A stretch of 64,000 nucleotides of DNA from Terrimesophilobacter bigeumensis (lineage in GTDB: Bacteria > Actinomycetota > Actinomycetes > Actinomycetales > Microbacteriaceae), in contig NZ_BAABAE010000003.1 in assembly GCF_039537265.1 (NCBI RefSeq), forward strand, positions 62,001 to 126,000, read 5' to 3'. Numbering within the stretch: position 1 is the first letter of the stretch; each line of letters starts with the position of its first letter. Below the pieces are notes generated by a model, which was not told the DNA's origin, searched no databases, and saw only the letters and a program-made list of their open reading frames with translations. The position numbers and the translations under genes are program-made. Below are positions 41,475 through 50,927 of the stretch, piece by piece.

Positions 41475-44307
41475 TCGTGCTCCCGCAGCTCTCGCACACG
41501 TAGCACGAGCCGGAGGGGCGCATCTTGACCCCGCACGACAGGCACAGCGGCGCATCCGCCACGAGGCCCTGCTGCGCCTCGAGCAGTTGTGCGCTCGAGT
41601 GCACCGCCTCCGGCGCGGCGGGCGGCACGGTGGCAGCAGGCACGGTGGCGGGGGGCACGACCGCGACGGGCGCATCCTCGGTGACAGCCGCCGCGGGTGT
41701 CTCCTCGGCCAGGTCCGCCGTTCCGGGTTGCGGTTGCGCGTACTCCCCCGCGTTCAACTGGGCCGTGCGCTCAGCGGTCGTGTACACGCCGAGGCCCGCG
41801 CGGGTCTCGTACGGCAGGTGGTCGAGGGCGAGGCGGCGGAAGATGTAGTCCATCATCGACTGGGCGATCCGGATGTCCGGGTCGTCGGTCATGCCCGCCG
41901 GCTCGAACCGCAGGTTCGTGAACTTCTCCACGTAGGTCGTGAGCGGCACCCCGTACTGCAGGCCGATCGACACGGCGATGGAGAACGCATCCATGACCCC
42001 GGCGAGGGTGGAGCCCTGCTTGCCGAGCCGCAGGAAGATCTCGCCGAGCCCGTTGTCGGGGTAGGAGCCTGCCGTCAGGTAGCCCTGGGCGCCGGCGACC
42101 GTGAACGAGGTGGTCATCGACGGGCGCGTCTTCGGGAGGCGGCGGCGAACGGGTGCGGCGTGCTCTGCCGTGGTCGTCGTCGCGGCGGTCTCCCTCTTGC
42201 CGTCGGAGAGCGGCTGGCCGACCTTGCAGTTGTCGCGGTAGATCGCGAGCGCCTTGAGGCCGAGCTTCCAGCCCTGGTAGTAGACCTCCTCGACCTCGTC
42301 GATCGTGGCCTCCTCCGGCAGGTTCACGGTCTTGGAGATCGCCCCGGAGAGGAACGGCTGTACGGCTGCCATCATCCGCACGTGCCCCATGGGGGCGATG
42401 GAACGCCGCCCCATGGCGGTGTCGAAGATCTCGTAGTGTTCGGGCCTGAGCCCGGGAGCGTCCACGACGTGGCCCTTGTCGGCGATGTACTCGACGATCG
42501 CCTCGACGGTCTCTTCCGGGTAGCCGAGGCGGCGCAGAGCGCGCGGAATGGTCTGGTTGACGATCTGCATCGAGCCGCCGCCGACGAGCTTCTTGAACTT
42601 GACGAGCGAGAAGTCGGGTTCGATCCCCGTCGTGTCGCAGTCCATCATGAAGCCGATCGTGCCGGTCGGCGCGAGCACGCTCGCCTGGGCGTTGCGCCAC
42701 CCGCTCTGCGCACCGACCTCTATGCTGCGCTTCCACTCCTGCTCTGCGCGCGCGTGGATCGCGCCGTCCATGGCCCCGAGGGGGTGCAGCTCATCGTTCG
42801 CCGCCGCGTGCTTGCGCATGACCCGCTCGTGCGCCTTCGCGTTGCGGGCGAAGCCGGCGTATGGCCCGACGATGGCGGCGAGCTCCGCCGAGCGGCGGTA
42901 GGACGCACCCGTCATGAGCGAGGTGATGGCGGCGGCGAGAGCGCGGCCGCCGTCGGAGTCGTAGCCGTGACCGGTTGCCATGAGCAGTGCGCCGAGGTTC
43001 GCGTAGCCGATGCCCAGCTGGCGGTAGTCGCGGGTGTTCTTCGCGATCGGCTCTGTCGGGAAGTCGGCGAAGCAGATCGAGATGTCCATGGCGGTGATGA
43101 TGAGCTCGACGGCGGCCGTGAACCCCTCGACGTCGAAGGTGTCATCGGCCTTCAGGAACGCGAGCAGGTTGAGCGAGGCGAGGTTGCACGAGGAGTTGTC
43201 GAGGGACATGTACTCGGAGCACGGGTTCGAGCCGTTGATGCGCCCGGATTCCGGGTTCGTGTGCCAGTCGTTGATCGTGTCGTCGTACTGGAGCCCCGGG
43301 TCTGCGCACGCCCAGGCGGCATCCGCGATCTCGCGGAAGAGCTCCTTGGCCCGCACGGTCTCGATGACGCGGCCGCCCGCGCGTGCGGTGAGGTCGAAGC
43401 CGGCATCCTTCTCCACGGCGCGCATGAACGCGTCGCTCACCCGCACCGAGTTGTTGGCGTTCTGGTACTGCACGGAGGTGATGTCCTGGCCGCCCAGGTC
43501 CATGTCGAAACCGGCGTCGCGCAGGACGCGGATCTTCTCCTCCTCCTTCGCCTTGGTCTGCACGAATTCGCGGATGTCGGGGTGGTCGACGTCGAGCACG
43601 ACCATCTTCGCCGCGCGTCGCGTCGCCCCTCCGGATTTGATCGTGCCGGCGCTCGCATCCGCGCCGCGCATGAACGAGACCGGACCGCTCGCAGTGCCGC
43701 CCGAGGAGAGCAGCTCGGCGGCCGAGCGGATGCGGGAGAGATTCACACCCGAGCCGGAGCCGCCCTTGAAGATCATGCCCTCTTCGCGGTACCAGTTGAG
43801 GATCGAGTCCATGGTGTCGTCGACCGAGAGGATGAAACAGGCGCTCACCTGCTGCGGAGAATCCGTGCCAACGTTGAACCACACGGGGGAGTTGAACGAG
43901 AACGCCTGGTGCAGCAGGAGCCAGGTGAGCTCGTCGCCGAATGCGGTCGCGTCCTCCGTGGAGACGAAATAACCGTGTTCGATCCCCGCGGCGACGTACT
44001 TGTTCACGACCCGGTCGATGAGCTGGCGCAGGCTCGATTCCCGCTGCGGCGTGCCGGCGGCGCCGCGGAAGTACTTCGTGGTCACGATCGTCGAGGCGTT
44101 GAGCGACCACGTGGTCGGGAACTCGACGCCGCTCTGCGAGAAGATCGTCTCCCCGGTCTTCCAGTTCGTCTGCTCGACGTCGCGACGCTCCCACTCGACC
44201 TCGTCGTACGGGTGGATGCCGGGGGTGCTGAATCGTCGCTCGATGCGGAGGCCGGTCGCACCGGCCTGCTGGGCATTCCCGTGTGCTGCGCGTTGTTCGG
44301 TTGCCAT
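41461..44307 (-). CDS. nrdJ: Vitamin B12-dependent ribonucleoside-diphosphate reductase (class II)
   Basis: 948 residues, the size of the large class II reductase. It makes deoxyribonucleotides using adenosylcobalamin. Landmarks: SFNSPVWFNVG, GGSGSGVNLSRIRS, NGSNPCSEYMSLDNSSCNLA, ASVLAPTGTIGFMMDCDTTG and a C-terminal Cys cluster (CLSCGVKMRPSGSCYVCESC) for thioredoxin or metal. ATG at 44307 with GGGGAG upstream. It is preceded by paired NrdR boxes and by a B12 uptake operon on the same strand, a consistent cofactor link. Confidence 0.95.
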   Translation of the reverse strand: MATEQRAAHGNAQQAGATGLRIERRFSTPGIHPYDEVEWERRDVEQTNWKTGETIFSQSGVEFPTTWSLNASTIVTTKYFRGAAGTPQRESSLRQLIDRVVNKYVAAGIEHGYFVSTEDATAFGDELTWLLLHQAFSFNSPVWFNVGTDSPQQVSACFILSVDDTMDSILNWYREEGMIFKGGSGSGVNLSRIRSAAELLSSGGTASGPVSFMRGADASAGTIKSGGATRRAAKMVVLDVDHPDIREFVQTKAKEEEKIRVLRDAGFDMDLGGQDITSVQYQNANNSVRVSDAFMRAVEKDAGFDLTARAGGRVIETVRAKELFREIADAAWACADPGLQYDDTINDWHTNPESGRINGSNPCSEYMSLDNSSCNLASLNLLAFLKADDTFDVEGFTAAVELIITAMDISICFADFPTEPIAKNTRDYRQLGIGYANLGALLMATGHGYDSDGGRALAAAITSLMTGASYRRSAELAAIVGPYAGFARNAKAHERVMRKHAAANDELHPLGAMDGAIHARAEQEWKRSIEVGAQSGWRNAQASVLAPTGTIGFMMDCDTTGIEPDFSLVKFKKLVGGGSMQIVNQTIPRALRRLGYPEETVEAIVEYIADKGHVVDAPGLRPEHYEIFDTAMGRRSIAPMGHVRMMAAVQPFLSGAISKTVNLPEEATIDEVEEVYYQGWKLGLKALAIYRDNCKVGQPLSDGKRETAATTTTAEHAAPVRRRLPKTRPSMTTSFTVAGAQGYLTAGSYPDNGLGEIFLRLGKQGSTLAGVMDAFSIAVSIGLQYGVPLTTYVEKFTNLRFEPAGMTDDPDIRIAQSMMDYIFRRLALDHLPYETRAGLGVYTTAERTAQLNAGEYAQPQPGTADLAEETPAAAVTEDAPVAVVPPATVPAATVPPAAPEAVHSSAQLLEAQQGLVADAPLCLSCGVKMRPSGSCYVCESCGSTSGCS

Positions 44308-44358
44308 GTCTCGCTCCCCGTCGTGCTGGAATCCGCAGTTTCCGCTGAGTCCGTCAAC

Positions 44359-44404
44359 AGCCAGATATAGCGGCTGTCCCAACATCTAAGCACTACATAT
44401 AGTG
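44359..44404 (-). promoter_or_regulatory. Tandem NrdR boxes upstream of nrdJ
   Basis: CACTACATATAGTG (44391-44404) matches the NrdR consensus (ACACTATATATAGTGT-like). A weaker copy, GCCAGATATAGCGGC (about 44360-44374), has its ATAT core exactly 32 bp away. Two boxes about three helical turns apart are the hallmark of NrdR repression of ribonucleotide reductase genes. Confidence 0.8.
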
Positions 44405-44405
44405 A

Positions 44406-45236
44406 TTATCGAGAGCCGGGACCGGGTTTAATCGGATTCGAGAACGAACCGATCCCCGCGGTCCTGCGCAGGGCCTTCAGGACCGGCCGGCCGAGCAGTG
44501 CGACCCCGACGGCGAGGACGATCGCGCGCATGAGGTCCCACCCGAGCGAGGTCGCGACGCTGAAGAGAGCGAAGCGCTGGAGGTTCTCCCACACGGATGC
44601 GTCGGGCTGGAAACTCAACGCGGTTCCGGCGCCGATCGCGAACGGCCAGAACGACAGGTTCATGAGCTGGCCGTACAGGAACCCGCTCACGGCCGCGAAC
44701 GCGGCGAGGCAGGAGAGCTCGCGCGCGCCGCGCATCCGTCGGGGGAGCAGGCCGGCGCCCATCCCGATCCAGGATGCCGCGAGCATCTGGAACGGCAGCC
44801 ACGGGCCGAATCCGCCGGTCAGCAGCGCGGAGGCGAAGAGCGTGACAGAGCCGAGGGCGAACCCGAACCCCGCGCCGAACACGCGCCCGCCGAGGATCAC
44901 GAACAGGAACACGAACTCGACGCCGGCGCTGCCGGCCGACAGGGGGCGCAGCACCGCGCCGATCGCCGCGAGCAGACCCAGCATCGTCACGGTCTTCGCG
45001 TCGATGCTGCGGTCGCCGAGCGCGACGAGCGTCACGAGAACCACCGCGAGGAGCACACCGGCGAGCACGACGGGGGCTGCCGCCGTCTGCGCGAGAGGCG
45101 AGTCCTGGCCGACGAGCAGCGGCCAGGTGAACGAGGCGACACCGATGACCGAGGTGATGGCGAGGGCGGTACCCGTGCGGGCGCCGAGCGGGATCGACCG
45201 GATGCCGGACCCCGCCGACCCGGCGTTCTGGGTCAT
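44406..45236 (-). CDS. ECF transporter substrate-binding (S) component, probably cobalamin
   Basis: 276 residues with about eight membrane helices; EFVFLFVILGGRVFGAGFGF and GGFGPWLPFQMLAASWIGMG are typical of the longer S components. It overlaps the EcfA-type gene by 4 bp. The cobalamin riboswitch at the head of the operon makes B12 (or a precursor) the expected ligand. Confidence 0.82.
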   Translation of the reverse strand: MTQNAGSAGSGIRSIPLGARTGTALAITSVIGVASFTWPLLVGQDSPLAQTAAAPVVLAGVLLAVVLVTLVALGDRSIDAKTVTMLGLLAAIGAVLRPLSAGSAGVEFVFLFVILGGRVFGAGFGFALGSVTLFASALLTGGFGPWLPFQMLAASWIGMGAGLLPRRMRGARELSCLAAFAAVSGFLYGQLMNLSFWPFAIGAGTALSFQPDASVWENLQRFALFSVATSLGWDLMRAIVLAVGVALLGRPVLKALRRTAGIGSFSNPIKPGPGSR

Positions 45237-46945
45237 AACGTGCCCGCGATCGCCCGACGCACGCCATCGACCGTGAGGAACGGCAGCGGCCGCAGGATGC
45301 GGGCGACCTGCGGCGCAAACCCCGGGCTCGCCGTGAGCACGTCGGATACCGGGCCATCGGTGATGATCTCGCCGTCGGAGAGCACGACGACCCGATCCGC
45401 GGTCCCCGCGACGAACTCCACGTCATGGCTGGAGAGCAGCACGGCGCCGCCGGATGCCGTCACCTCGGCCAGCAGCGCGCCGAGTCGCCGCTTGGCCTCG
45501 TAGTCGAGCCCGCGGGTCGGCTCGTCCAGGAGCACGACGCCGGGAGCGCCGGCCAACTGGAGCGCGAGCACGAGGGCGAGGCGCTGCCCCTCGGAGAGAT
45601 CGCGCGGGTGCGCAGCCTCCGGCACGCCGGGCCAGAGGCGTTCGAGGGTGGCGGATGCCGTGCCGGGCAGTGCGCCAGCCGCGCGGTCCGCCTCGCGGCA
45701 CTCCGCACCGACGCTCTCGAGGTAGAGGAGGTCCGCCGGCGCATGCGGGACGAGGACGATATGCCGGATCGCGGCATCCGGGGCGAGGGTCGCCGGATCG
45801 ACACCGCTCGCGGGGTCCGAACCAACCACCGCGCCGGGCCCACCCGGCAGGCCGGAGCCATGCTCCGCACTGGAACCACCCGCCATACCGTGGCGGCCGA
45901 CGACCCGCACGGTGCCGTCCGATCGCGTGCCCGTGCCCTGCAGCGCCCAGAGGAGCGACGACTTGCCGGAACCGTTGCGCCCCATGAGCGCCGTGAGCTC
46001 GCCGGCCCGGAGGTCGAGGTCGAGACCGTCGATCGCGGTCATCCGGCCGTACCGCACGCGGAGACCGCGGGCGGTGAGTGCGATCGATCCGGCCGCCGGT
46101 GCGACGGCGCCGGACGGCACACTCGACTGCGCAGAGCGGAGTCGCTCGCGCAGTGGCCCCGCGACGCGGCGCGCATCGCGGATGGAGAGCGGCAACGGCT
46201 CCCATCCGTCGAGGCGACCCAGCTCGACGATGGGCGGCGCGATGGGGCTCGACGCGAGCACCACGGCAGGCGTACCGTACTCGAGCGCGCCTTCAGTGTC
46301 GAGGCGCAGCACGGAATCCGCGTACTGGATGACCCGTTCGAGGCGATGCTCTGCGAGCAGCACCGTGACCCCGAGGTCGTGGACGAGCCGAAGGAGAGCG
46401 GCGAGTACCTCCTCCGCGGCGTGCGGGTCGAGTGCGGAGGTCGGTTCGTCGAGGACGAGCACGCGGGGACCGGCGGTCAGCGCAGAGCCGATCGCGACGC
46501 GCTGCTGTTCACCAGCCGAGAGGGTCGTGAGGGCGCGGTGCCGGAGCCGGTGCAGGCCGAGCAGGTCGATGACCTCCTCCACGCGTTGCCGCATGGTCGG
46601 GGCGGGGACACCCAGCTGCTCCATGCTGTACGCGAGCTCGTCCTCGACGCGTTCGGTCACGAACCCGGCGAGCGGATCCTGTCCGACCACGCCGACCGTG
46701 CCGGCGAGGTCGCGTGGGGGGTGGGTGCGCGTGTCGAGCCCGTCGACGGTGACGGTCCCGGTCAGGTGGCCGCCGGTGAAGTGCGGCGCGAGACCGTTCA
46801 CGAGCCGCAACACCGTCGACTTTCCCGACCCCGTCGCGCCGACGACGAGGCACAGTTCACCCTCGGGAATCGAGAGGCTCGCATTGTCGAGAACCGGTGT
46901 GCTCGCCTCCGAATACCGGAACGTCACGGCGTCGAACCTGATCAT
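45233..46945 (-). CDS. ECF transporter fused double ATPase (EcfA-A')
   Basis: 570 residues holding two ABC ATPase domains. Domain 1 (1-230): GATGSGKSTVL, LSAGEQQRVAIGSAL, VLVLDEPTSALD, LLAEHRLERV. Domain 2 (about 285-550): GRNGSGKSSLL, LSEGQRLALVLAL, VVLLDEPTRGLD, LSSHDVEFV. A Gly/Ser-rich stretch interrupts domain 2 (about 375-400). This fusion of the two ECF ATPases is common in actinobacteria. ATG at 46945 overlaps EcfT; the frame further upstream is a shadow. Confidence 0.9.
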   Translation of the reverse strand: MIRFDAVTFRYSEASTPVLDNASLSIPEGELCLVVGATGSGKSTVLRLVNGLAPHFTGGHLTGTVTVDGLDTRTHPPRDLAGTVGVVGQDPLAGFVTERVEDELAYSMEQLGVPAPTMRQRVEEVIDLLGLHRLRHRALTTLSAGEQQRVAIGSALTAGPRVLVLDEPTSALDPHAAEEVLAALLRLVHDLGVTVLLAEHRLERVIQYADSVLRLDTEGALEYGTPAVVLASSPIAPPIVELGRLDGWEPLPLSIRDARRVAGPLRERLRSAQSSVPSGAVAPAAGSIALTARGLRVRYGRMTAIDGLDLDLRAGELTALMGRNGSGKSSLLWALQGTGTRSDGTVRVVGRHGMAGGSSAEHGSGLPGGPGAVVGSDPASGVDPATLAPDAAIRHIVLVPHAPADLLYLESVGAECREADRAAGALPGTASATLERLWPGVPEAAHPRDLSEGQRLALVLALQLAGAPGVVLLDEPTRGLDYEAKRRLGALLAEVTASGGAVLLSSHDVEFVAGTADRVVVLSDGEIITDGPVSDVLTASPGFAPQVARILRPLPFLTVDGVRRAIAGTL

Positions 46946-48045
46946 CTCCTCACCGCCACAAGCGCGGGTACGATCGCGAGCGCGCCGCACACGATGAACG
47001 TGAGGGACCAGCCCCCGACGTCGGCTGCGGCTCCACGGAGGGGAGGCGGCAGGATGGCGGGAACCGCGACGGCCAGCACGGCGACCGCGACACCGCATCC
47101 GGCGATCAGACTCTCGCGCGCTCCCCAGGTGTCTGGGCGGTACGTCGTCGTCGCGATGCGACGGGAGGCGATGATCGACCCGGTGATCGCGGCAGTCGCA
47201 CCGGCGGCCAGAAGGGGGAACGCGAGCCAGCGAGGGCCGGAGCCGTCCAGAAGCGCGTAGGTGCCGAGGGCCGCGCCGACGAGTGCGCCCAGCATGAGGG
47301 CGAGCACGGTGCGACTGCTGCCCTTGTGCACCCGTGCGTAGCCGCGAGAGTCCATCGACGCGGCGAGTGCGATCGAGCGTTCGAGCGCATCCTCCAGCAC
47401 GGGGAGCGTCGTCGCGGCGACGGCTCGCCTCCCGCGCAGCGACCTGCCGCGCAACGCCTGCGCCCTGCGCACCCGTTGCCACGACTCCACGAGCTGCGGT
47501 GCGAGGGTCATGGCGATGACCGCGGATGTGCCCAGCAGGTGCAGCGACGCCGGCAGACTGCGCAGGGTCCGCTGCGGGTTCGTGAGGGCGACGGCGGACC
47601 CGAAGCACACCAGAAGGGCGGCGAGCGCGAGGCCGGCCGACGCCGCGGCCAGGAGCCCGGATGCCGTCACGGGACCGAGCAGCGCGATTCCGCCCGCCCA
47701 GTCCGGCAGCGGGATGCGGGGAAGCGGAACGAGCACGTCACCGCCGGTCTTGATCCCGACGAGGACGTAGAAGACGACCCGGACGATCACGACAGCGGTC
47801 GCGAGCGCCAGGTAGGCGGGGAAGGCACGGGAGAAGGCCGAGTGCTCATGGCACAGCCAGACGACTGCCACGAGCGCCGCGAGGAGGATCACGGTCGAGA
47901 CGATGCCGGGGGACCGTGTCGTGGCGACGGCGATCCCGATAGCCCAGATCCACCACGACACCGGATGCGGGCTGCCGCGCCCGGCCGGACGCTCCTCGAC
48001 GCTCTGGTCGAGTCGCGGCGTCGTGACGGGGTCTGCGCTCGGCAC
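46942..48045 (-). CDS. ECF transporter transmembrane (T) component
   Basis: 367 residues, about eight membrane helices. The coupling motifs are present as RRAQALRGRS and AASMDSRGYAR, the ArgGly-type pair that docks on the ATPases. GTG start 2 bp after the DUF4430-like gene. Couples ATP hydrolysis to S-component toppling. Confidence 0.88.
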   Translation of the reverse strand: MPSADPVTTPRLDQSVEERPAGRGSPHPVSWWIWAIGIAVATTRSPGIVSTVILLAALVAVVWLCHEHSAFSRAFPAYLALATAVVIVRVVFYVLVGIKTGGDVLVPLPRIPLPDWAGGIALLGPVTASGLLAAASAGLALAALLVCFGSAVALTNPQRTLRSLPASLHLLGTSAVIAMTLAPQLVESWQRVRRAQALRGRSLRGRRAVAATTLPVLEDALERSIALAASMDSRGYARVHKGSSRTVLALMLGALVGAALGTYALLDGSGPRWLAFPLLAAGATAAITGSIIASRRIATTTYRPDTWGARESLIAGCGVAVAVLAVAVPAILPPPLRGAAADVGGWSLTFIVCGALAIVPALVAVRR

Positions 48046-48047
48046 TC

Positions 48048-48782
48048 TCAGTCACTCGCTCCCGGGCCGCGGCGGCGGGCGCGCACGGCGAACACCACGA
48101 CGAGGGCGGCGATGACGACGAGGAAGCCGATCGCGGTCGCGGTGAGCGCCGCGCCCTGAGCCGCCTGCGCCTGTTCGCCGGGTGGTTCGGTACCGGGTTC
48201 GTCGCCCGGTACCTCCTGCGGGGCGGTCGCCGGCGTGCTTGTGACCACGGCGTCGGCGACATCGCCGGGGGCGATTCCGGGCGGAGTCGTCCCGTCGTTG
48301 TACCTCCACCCCTCGATCTGACCCGGGACGGGATCGCTCGAGTCTGCCCCGACCTGGTAGCTCGTCCACTCACCGTCGGGGGTGGCATGCCAGTAGGACC
48401 AGAACGATCCGTCGAAGGTCTCCGGGCACGGGTCCGGTCTCGAGTCGATGGCGCACAGGAAGCCGGGTTGCGAATCGGTCACCGTGAAGCCGGCGGCCAC
48501 GAGCGCGGCGCGACCATTCTCCGGGTCGCCGTCCGCGCATCCGACCTCGACTGCGCCGGCCTTCCCGTCGACGGTGACGTCGGTGAAGTCGACTACGACG
48601 GTGACCCCGTCACTGCAGGACGCATCCGCTGCGAGGGCCGGAGTCCCCCCGGCCGACACCGGCATGCCGACTGCCCCGATCGCGAGTGCAGCCGTTGCCA
48701 GCATCCGGATGCCGGCGCGGGTGAATCCACCGTGGCGATCCGGGCGGTGGGCGGTTCCGCCTGCGGAAGCGGACGACGTCAT
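48048..48782 (-). CDS. Surface-anchored DUF4430-like protein, candidate cobalamin-capture factor
   Basis: 244 residues: signal peptide (about 20-50), an extracellular domain (about 53-165) and a C-terminal membrane helix with Arg-rich tail (about 212-240), with a Pro/Glu/Ala-rich wall-spanning stretch before it. The core motif SFWSYWHATPDGEWTSYQVG and the later IEGWRYNDG resemble DUF4430, a domain related to the C-terminal domain of transcobalamin/intrinsic factor. Being first in a riboswitch-controlled ECF operon, it probably hands B12 to the transporter (inference). Cys pairs (SCSDG, VGCADG, FLCAID, DPCPE) may form disulfides. Confidence 0.75.
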   Translation of the reverse strand: MTSSASAGGTAHRPDRHGGFTRAGIRMLATAALAIGAVGMPVSAGGTPALAADASCSDGVTVVVDFTDVTVDGKAGAVEVGCADGDPENGRAALVAAGFTVTDSQPGFLCAIDSRPDPCPETFDGSFWSYWHATPDGEWTSYQVGADSSDPVPGQIEGWRYNDGTTPPGIAPGDVADAVVTSTPATAPQEVPGDEPGTEPPGEQAQAAQGAALTATAIGFLVVIAALVVVFAVRARRRGPGASD

Positions 48783-48904
48783 GGCTGGCCTTCCCTGTGG
48801 GGTCGGCGAGCGTGCCCGGTTCCGCGGGGCGGTAACGACGTCGAGTGTCGTGCGGGGTACCCGGACTCCGTCACGCAGACCGCGGCGATCAAGAGTTGTA
48901 CTGC

Positions 48905-49012
48905 CCTCCCGTGACAGGTATCCCGGCTCGACGGTTCACACCGTCCTACGGTTGCGGGTCAGCACCGGATTTCGACCGGTTTCCCCTCCGCGGGAGTTGT
49001 GTCACCCTGAGT
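48905..49012 (-). promoter_or_regulatory. Cobalamin riboswitch
   Basis: On the minus strand the leader shows the cobalamin aptamer order: GAGGGGAAACCGGT, AAATCCGGTGCTGACCCGC (then AACCGTA) and the B12 box GAGCCGGGATACCTGTC, with closing pairing GGGTGAC/GTCAC. It sits 120 bp before the DUF4430-like gene and would switch off the uptake operon when B12 is plentiful. The divergent adenosyltransferase promoter lies just beyond it. Confidence 0.92.
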
Positions 49013-49061
49013 ACGGGTGACTCTCCTCACCCTAGTGTCGGGTCCGACGGGAGGCCAGAGC

Positions 49062-49613
49062 GTGAGCCGTGTTTATACGAGGACGGGCGACGGAGGCACG
49101 ACCGGGCAGCTCTACGGCGGTCGAATCGAGAAGGGCAGCGCCCTCGTCGAGGCACTCGGGGACATCGATGAGACGGTGTCGGCGCTCGGCGTGGCGCGGG
49201 CCGGATGCGACGACGACCGCATCGCCGCGATCCTGCTTCGCGTCCAGCGGGAGCTCTTCGTCGTCGCCGCGGACCTCGCCGTCAACCCAAAGCACCGCGA
49301 CCGGCTGGAGCCCGGGGTCTCCCTCGTCGAGCCGGAACTCGTCACGGCCATCGAACAGCTCATCGACGAGCTCACCGAGGAGCGACCGCTCAAGCCGGTC
49401 TTCCTCGTGCCGGGCACGACCCGCCTGGAGGCCGCGCTCGACCTCGCGCGCACCGTCGTGCGGCGTGCGGAGCGTCACACGCTGCGCGCGAAGGACGCCG
49501 GACACGTCGTGAGCGAGCCCGTTCGCCACTACCTGAATCGACTCTCCGACCTCGTGTTCGTGCTCGCGCGCCGGGCCGCGGGTGAGGCGGAGGAGCCCGC
49601 AAGCCACGGCTGA
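49062..49613 (+). CDS. pduO: Cob(I)yrinic acid a,c-diamide adenosyltransferase, PduO type
   Basis: 183 residues. Transfers adenosyl from ATP to cob(I)alamin, making the cofactor NrdJ needs. N-terminal RVYTRTGDGGTTGQLYGGR is the ATP-binding signature; LARTVVRRAERHTLRAKD and LNRLSDLVFVLAR are typical C-terminal helices. GTG at 49062 with GGGAGG upstream and a TAGTGT -10 candidate at 49033-49038. Divergent from the B12 uptake operon. Confidence 0.93.
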   Translation: MSRVYTRTGDGGTTGQLYGGRIEKGSALVEALGDIDETVSALGVARAGCDDDRIAAILLRVQRELFVVAADLAVNPKHRDRLEPGVSLVEPELVTAIEQLIDELTEERPLKPVFLVPGTTRLEAALDLARTVVRRAERHTLRAKDAGHVVSEPVRHYLNRLSDLVFVLARRAAGEAEEPASHG

Positions 49614-49618
49614 CCGCC

Positions 49619-50881
49619 TCAGGCGCGGAAGAACGCCCTGACCCGGCCGACGCCGTCGAGGAAGGCGGCCAGGTCCGCATCGGTCGTGTACACCGAGGTG
49701 CTCGCTCGCGTGGATGCTGCCAACCCCAACCGTCGGTGCAGTGGTTCGGCGCAGTGGTGGCCCACGCGGACGGCGATCCCCAACTCGTCGAGGAACTGCC
49801 CGACGTCGTGCGAGTGCACGCCGTCGACGATGAAGCCGGCCAACCCCACCCGCGGCTCGCCCGGCGCGGGGCCGAGGAGCCGGATGCCCGGGATCGCGGC
49901 GAGGCCCGTCGCGAGCGCCTGCCCCAGCTCGGCATCGCGCTCGTGAACCCGGTCCATCCCGAGATCGTCGAGGAAGTCCACTGCGGCAGCGAGGCCGATG
50001 GCCTGTGAGACCGGCTGCGTTCCCGCCTCGAATCGCGCGGGGGACGGGAGGTACTCCGCGTGCTCCATCGTGACGCTCGTGATCATCGAGCCGCCGGTCA
50101 GGAACGGCGGCATCGCATCCAGCAGCTCTCGGCGGCCGTAGAGCACTCCGATGCCGAGAGGGCCGAGCATCTTGTGGCCGCTCAGCACGGCGAAGTCGAC
50201 ATCGAGAGCCTTCACGTCGAGTGGCAGGTGGGGCGCCGACTGGCATGCGTCGAGTACGACGAGCGCGCCGACCCGTCGTGCGAGTGCGACGAGCTCTGCG
50301 ACGGGGTTGATCGCCCCGAGCACGTTGGAGACGTGGGCGAAGGCGAGGACCCGGGTGCGCTCGCCGATGATGCCCGCCGCTTCATCCATCCGGAGCCGGC
50401 CGGCGTCGTCGACCCCGATGTGACGGAGGGTCGCGCCCGTGCGCCCGGCGAGCTCCTGCCAGGGGATGAGGTTCGCGTGGTGCTCGAGTTCGGTGACGAC
50501 GAGCTCGTCACCGGGGCGCAGGCGGAATCGTTCCGCCTGTGCCCCTCCTCGTCCGCTGCTCGCGTTGGAGAACGAGTAGGCAAGCAGGTTGAGGGCGGCG
50601 GTCGCACCAGCGGTCCACACGATCTCCTCGGCCGTCGCGCCGAGGAAGCGGGCGAGGCGTTCGCGGGAGACTTCGAAGAGCTCGGTCGCCTCCGCGGCGA
50701 GAGCGTGGGCTCCGCGGTGTACGGCCGCGTTGTGGTGTTCGAGGAAGGCGCGCTCGGCATCGAGCACGGCGCGGGGCTTCTGGCTCGTCGCCGCCGAGTC
50801 GAGGTAGACGAGGGGATGATCGTTGACGCGACGCCGCAGCACGGGAAACTGCGCGCGAATCCGGTCGATGTCGAGCGGCAC
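49619..50881 (-). CDS. sufS: Cysteine desulfurase SufS
   Basis: 420 residues, type II cysteine desulfurase. PLP Lys237 in LSGHKMLGPLGIGVLYG, PLP phosphate contacts in AHVSNVLGAI and the persulfide Cys in RVGHHCAEPLH (about 374). Supplies sulfur for Fe-S clusters, here needed for NarG/NarH. It follows sufU by 46 bp. Its 3' end nearly touches the converging pduO gene. Confidence 0.94.
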   Translation of the reverse strand: MPLDIDRIRAQFPVLRRRVNDHPLVYLDSAATSQKPRAVLDAERAFLEHHNAAVHRGAHALAAEATELFEVSRERLARFLGATAEEIVWTAGATAALNLLAYSFSNASSGRGGAQAERFRLRPGDELVVTELEHHANLIPWQELAGRTGATLRHIGVDDAGRLRMDEAAGIIGERTRVLAFAHVSNVLGAINPVAELVALARRVGALVVLDACQSAPHLPLDVKALDVDFAVLSGHKMLGPLGIGVLYGRRELLDAMPPFLTGGSMITSVTMEHAEYLPSPARFEAGTQPVSQAIGLAAAVDFLDDLGMDRVHERDAELGQALATGLAAIPGIRLLGPAPGEPRVGLAGFIVDGVHSHDVGQFLDELGIAVRVGHHCAEPLHRRLGLAASTRASTSVYTTDADLAAFLDGVGRVRAFFRA

Positions 50882-50927
50882 GATCCCAGCTTAGAGGTGT
50901 CGATCGTTGGGGAAGGTCGGCCCACCC

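Noticed and set aside
41587..44370. A 927-codon open frame on the plus strand opposite nrdJ
   Set aside because: Composition is that of an antisense shadow (Arg/Val/Asp/Glu-rich, no recognisable motif); nrdJ has all family motifs.
44308..44405. A second cobalamin riboswitch in front of nrdJ
   Set aside because: Only 98 bp are available and no B12 box or aptamer core is visible; the region is explained by NrdR boxes.
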